From: Lachnospiraceae bacterium
Lineage (GTDB): Bacteria > Bacillota > Clostridia > Lachnospirales > Lachnospiraceae
Length of the DNA: 5,780 nucleotides
Reading direction: 5' to 3'
NCBI GenBank assembly: GCA_021204285.1
Contig: JAJPZP010000010.1
Span: 1 to 5,780, forward strand
Position numbers and translations under genes: made by a program. Numbering within the stretch: the first letter of the stretch is position 1; every line of letters begins with the position of its first letter. The notes below the pieces were generated by a model. The model was not told the origin of the DNA. It did not search any database and worked only from the letters and a program-made list of their open reading frames with translations. This document shows positions 5,076-5,780 of the stretch, piece by piece.

Positions 5076-5780
5076 TCAACAGCTTTTTCAAGTCCTCCTT
5101 GCTCGGAAGTACAGTTTCGTATTTACTTGCAAAAATCTGTTTATTATTTTCCGGGAGAGTCATCTCCACAACGGCATTATTTTTGTCTTTACAGAGAACT
5201 ATACCTATGGTCGGATTCTCCTCTGGCAGTTTTACCATGCGGTCATAATAGTTGACATACATCTGCATCTGGCCAATGTCCTGGTGCTTCAACTGACCAA
5301 TCTTCAAATCGAAAAGCACAAAACAGCGCAAAATCCGGTTGAAGAAGACGAGATCGACTCGGAAGTGCTCCTCATTGAATGTGAATCGTATCTGCCGACC
5401 TATGAAAGCGAAGCCGGTTCCCAGTTCCAGAAGAAACTGCTGCAAATGGTCGATAATCCTTGTTTCCAATTCTGACTCAGAATACTCTGGAAGCTCCGGA
5501 AGGCCGAGAAATTCCAGAACATAAGGATCTTTGACTGCATCTGACGGTTTCTCGATTACCTGACCTTCTGTGGCGAGCCTGGCAACTTCATCCTTGTCGC
5601 GGCTCAATGCCAGACGCTCATACAGAGCACTGTCAAACTGGCGATTCAGTTCCGCGAGGCTCCATTCATTCTTTGCTGCCTCGATTTCATAAAAATGCCG
5701 CTCATCCACGTTTGAAATGCGCATGAGCTTCAGATAGTGTGACCAGCTCAGATAGAACTTTCTTCCCGTACTGCCAGCAG
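5053..5780 (-). CDS. YhcG/DUF1016-family PD-(D/E)XK nuclease (5' end outside window)
   Basis: The frame stays open to the right edge (first full codon at 5778-5776), so the N-terminus is missing. Visible order: the end of the DUF1016 N-terminal helical domain, with FYLSWSHYLKLMRI, ERHFYEIEAAKNEWSLAELNRQ and LYERLALS, then the linker KDPYVLEFLGL, then the PD-(D/E)XK nuclease domain. In that domain, counting from the internal ATG at 5724, FRVDLVFFN supplies D124 and FDLKIG supplies D139-x-K141, followed by HQDIGQMQMYVNYYD. All three candidate catalytic residues are present. The internal Met at 5724 is not the start, because the conserved LSWSHY lies before it. The family is common in accessory and defence-rich regions and beside restriction systems, and is thought to act on nucleic acid, but its precise job here is not visible. 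It converges with the kinase gene. Confidence 0.93.
   Translation of the reverse strand, partial: AGSTGRKFYLSWSHYLKLMRISNVDERHFYEIEAAKNEWSLAELNRQFDSALYERLALSRDKDEVARLATEGQVIEKPSDAVKDPYVLEFLGLPELPEYSESELETRIIDHLQQFLLELGTGFAFIGRQIRFTFNEEHFRVDLVFFNRILRCFVLFDLKIGQLKHQDIGQMQMYVNYYDRMVKLPEENPTIGIVLCKDKNNAVVEMTLPENNKQIFASKYETVLPSKEDLKKLLNDQLDTF

Noticed and set aside
5053..5724. A complete 223-residue nuclease gene starting at 5724
   Set aside because: The frame continues open to the window edge with the family-typical LSWSHY motif upstream of this Met, so the start lies outside the window.
1..5780. CRISPR arrays, tRNA/rRNA genes, insertion sequences or attachment repeats
   Set aside because: Reading both strands showed no regularly spaced repeats, no cloverleaf-like sequence, no transposase or integrase motifs, and no paired direct repeats long enough to support any of these.

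Overview
The window looks like a chromosomal segment of a low-to-medium GC Firmicute (Bacillota), most likely a gut-type member of the Clostridia. The evidence is the family content: Tex, a DUF3990 gene next to an HTH gene, a Hanks-type kinase with a C-terminal membrane anchor, and a YhcG/DUF1016 nuclease. Ribosome binding sites are AGGAGG-like and two genes start with GTG. I cannot assign a genus. The tex end is visibly richer in G/C-ending codons than the rest, so the border just after tex may mark where accessory genes join a housekeeping locus.

Layout. 1-593 (+): C-terminal part of Tex, cut by the window edge. 594-728: intergenic stretch with a strong promoter lying inside a near-perfect palindrome. 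729-1406 (+): a DUF3990 (ADP-ribosyltransferase-like) gene broken by one in-frame amber codon at 777-779. 1387-2040 (+): its overlapping partner, an uncharacterised N-terminal domain joined to an XRE-type HTH. 2056-2094: a perfect 11-bp stem that probably terminates transcription from both sides. 2114-3226 (-): a zinc-ribbon, single-pass membrane protein with two copies of a DUF4352-like beta domain outside the membrane. 3325-3786 (-): a small HTH protein. 3787-3863: divergent promoter region. 3864-4949 (+): Ser/Thr protein kinase with three C-terminal membrane helices. 4950-5052: short convergent region with a doubtful 36-residue ORF and weak dyads. 5053-5780 (-): YhcG/DUF1016-type PD-(D/E)XK nuclease, cut by the window edge.

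Two modules stand out. The first is a toxin-antitoxin-like pair (DUF3990 and HTH) with an operator-like palindrome over its own promoter; the presumed toxin gene carries a nonsense codon while the regulator is intact. The second is a candidate membrane signalling module: kinase, divergent HTH regulator, and a zinc-ribbon/DUF4352 surface protein, with the kinase and HTH promoters packed into 77 bp. No RNA gene, CRISPR array, insertion sequence or attachment site was recognised.
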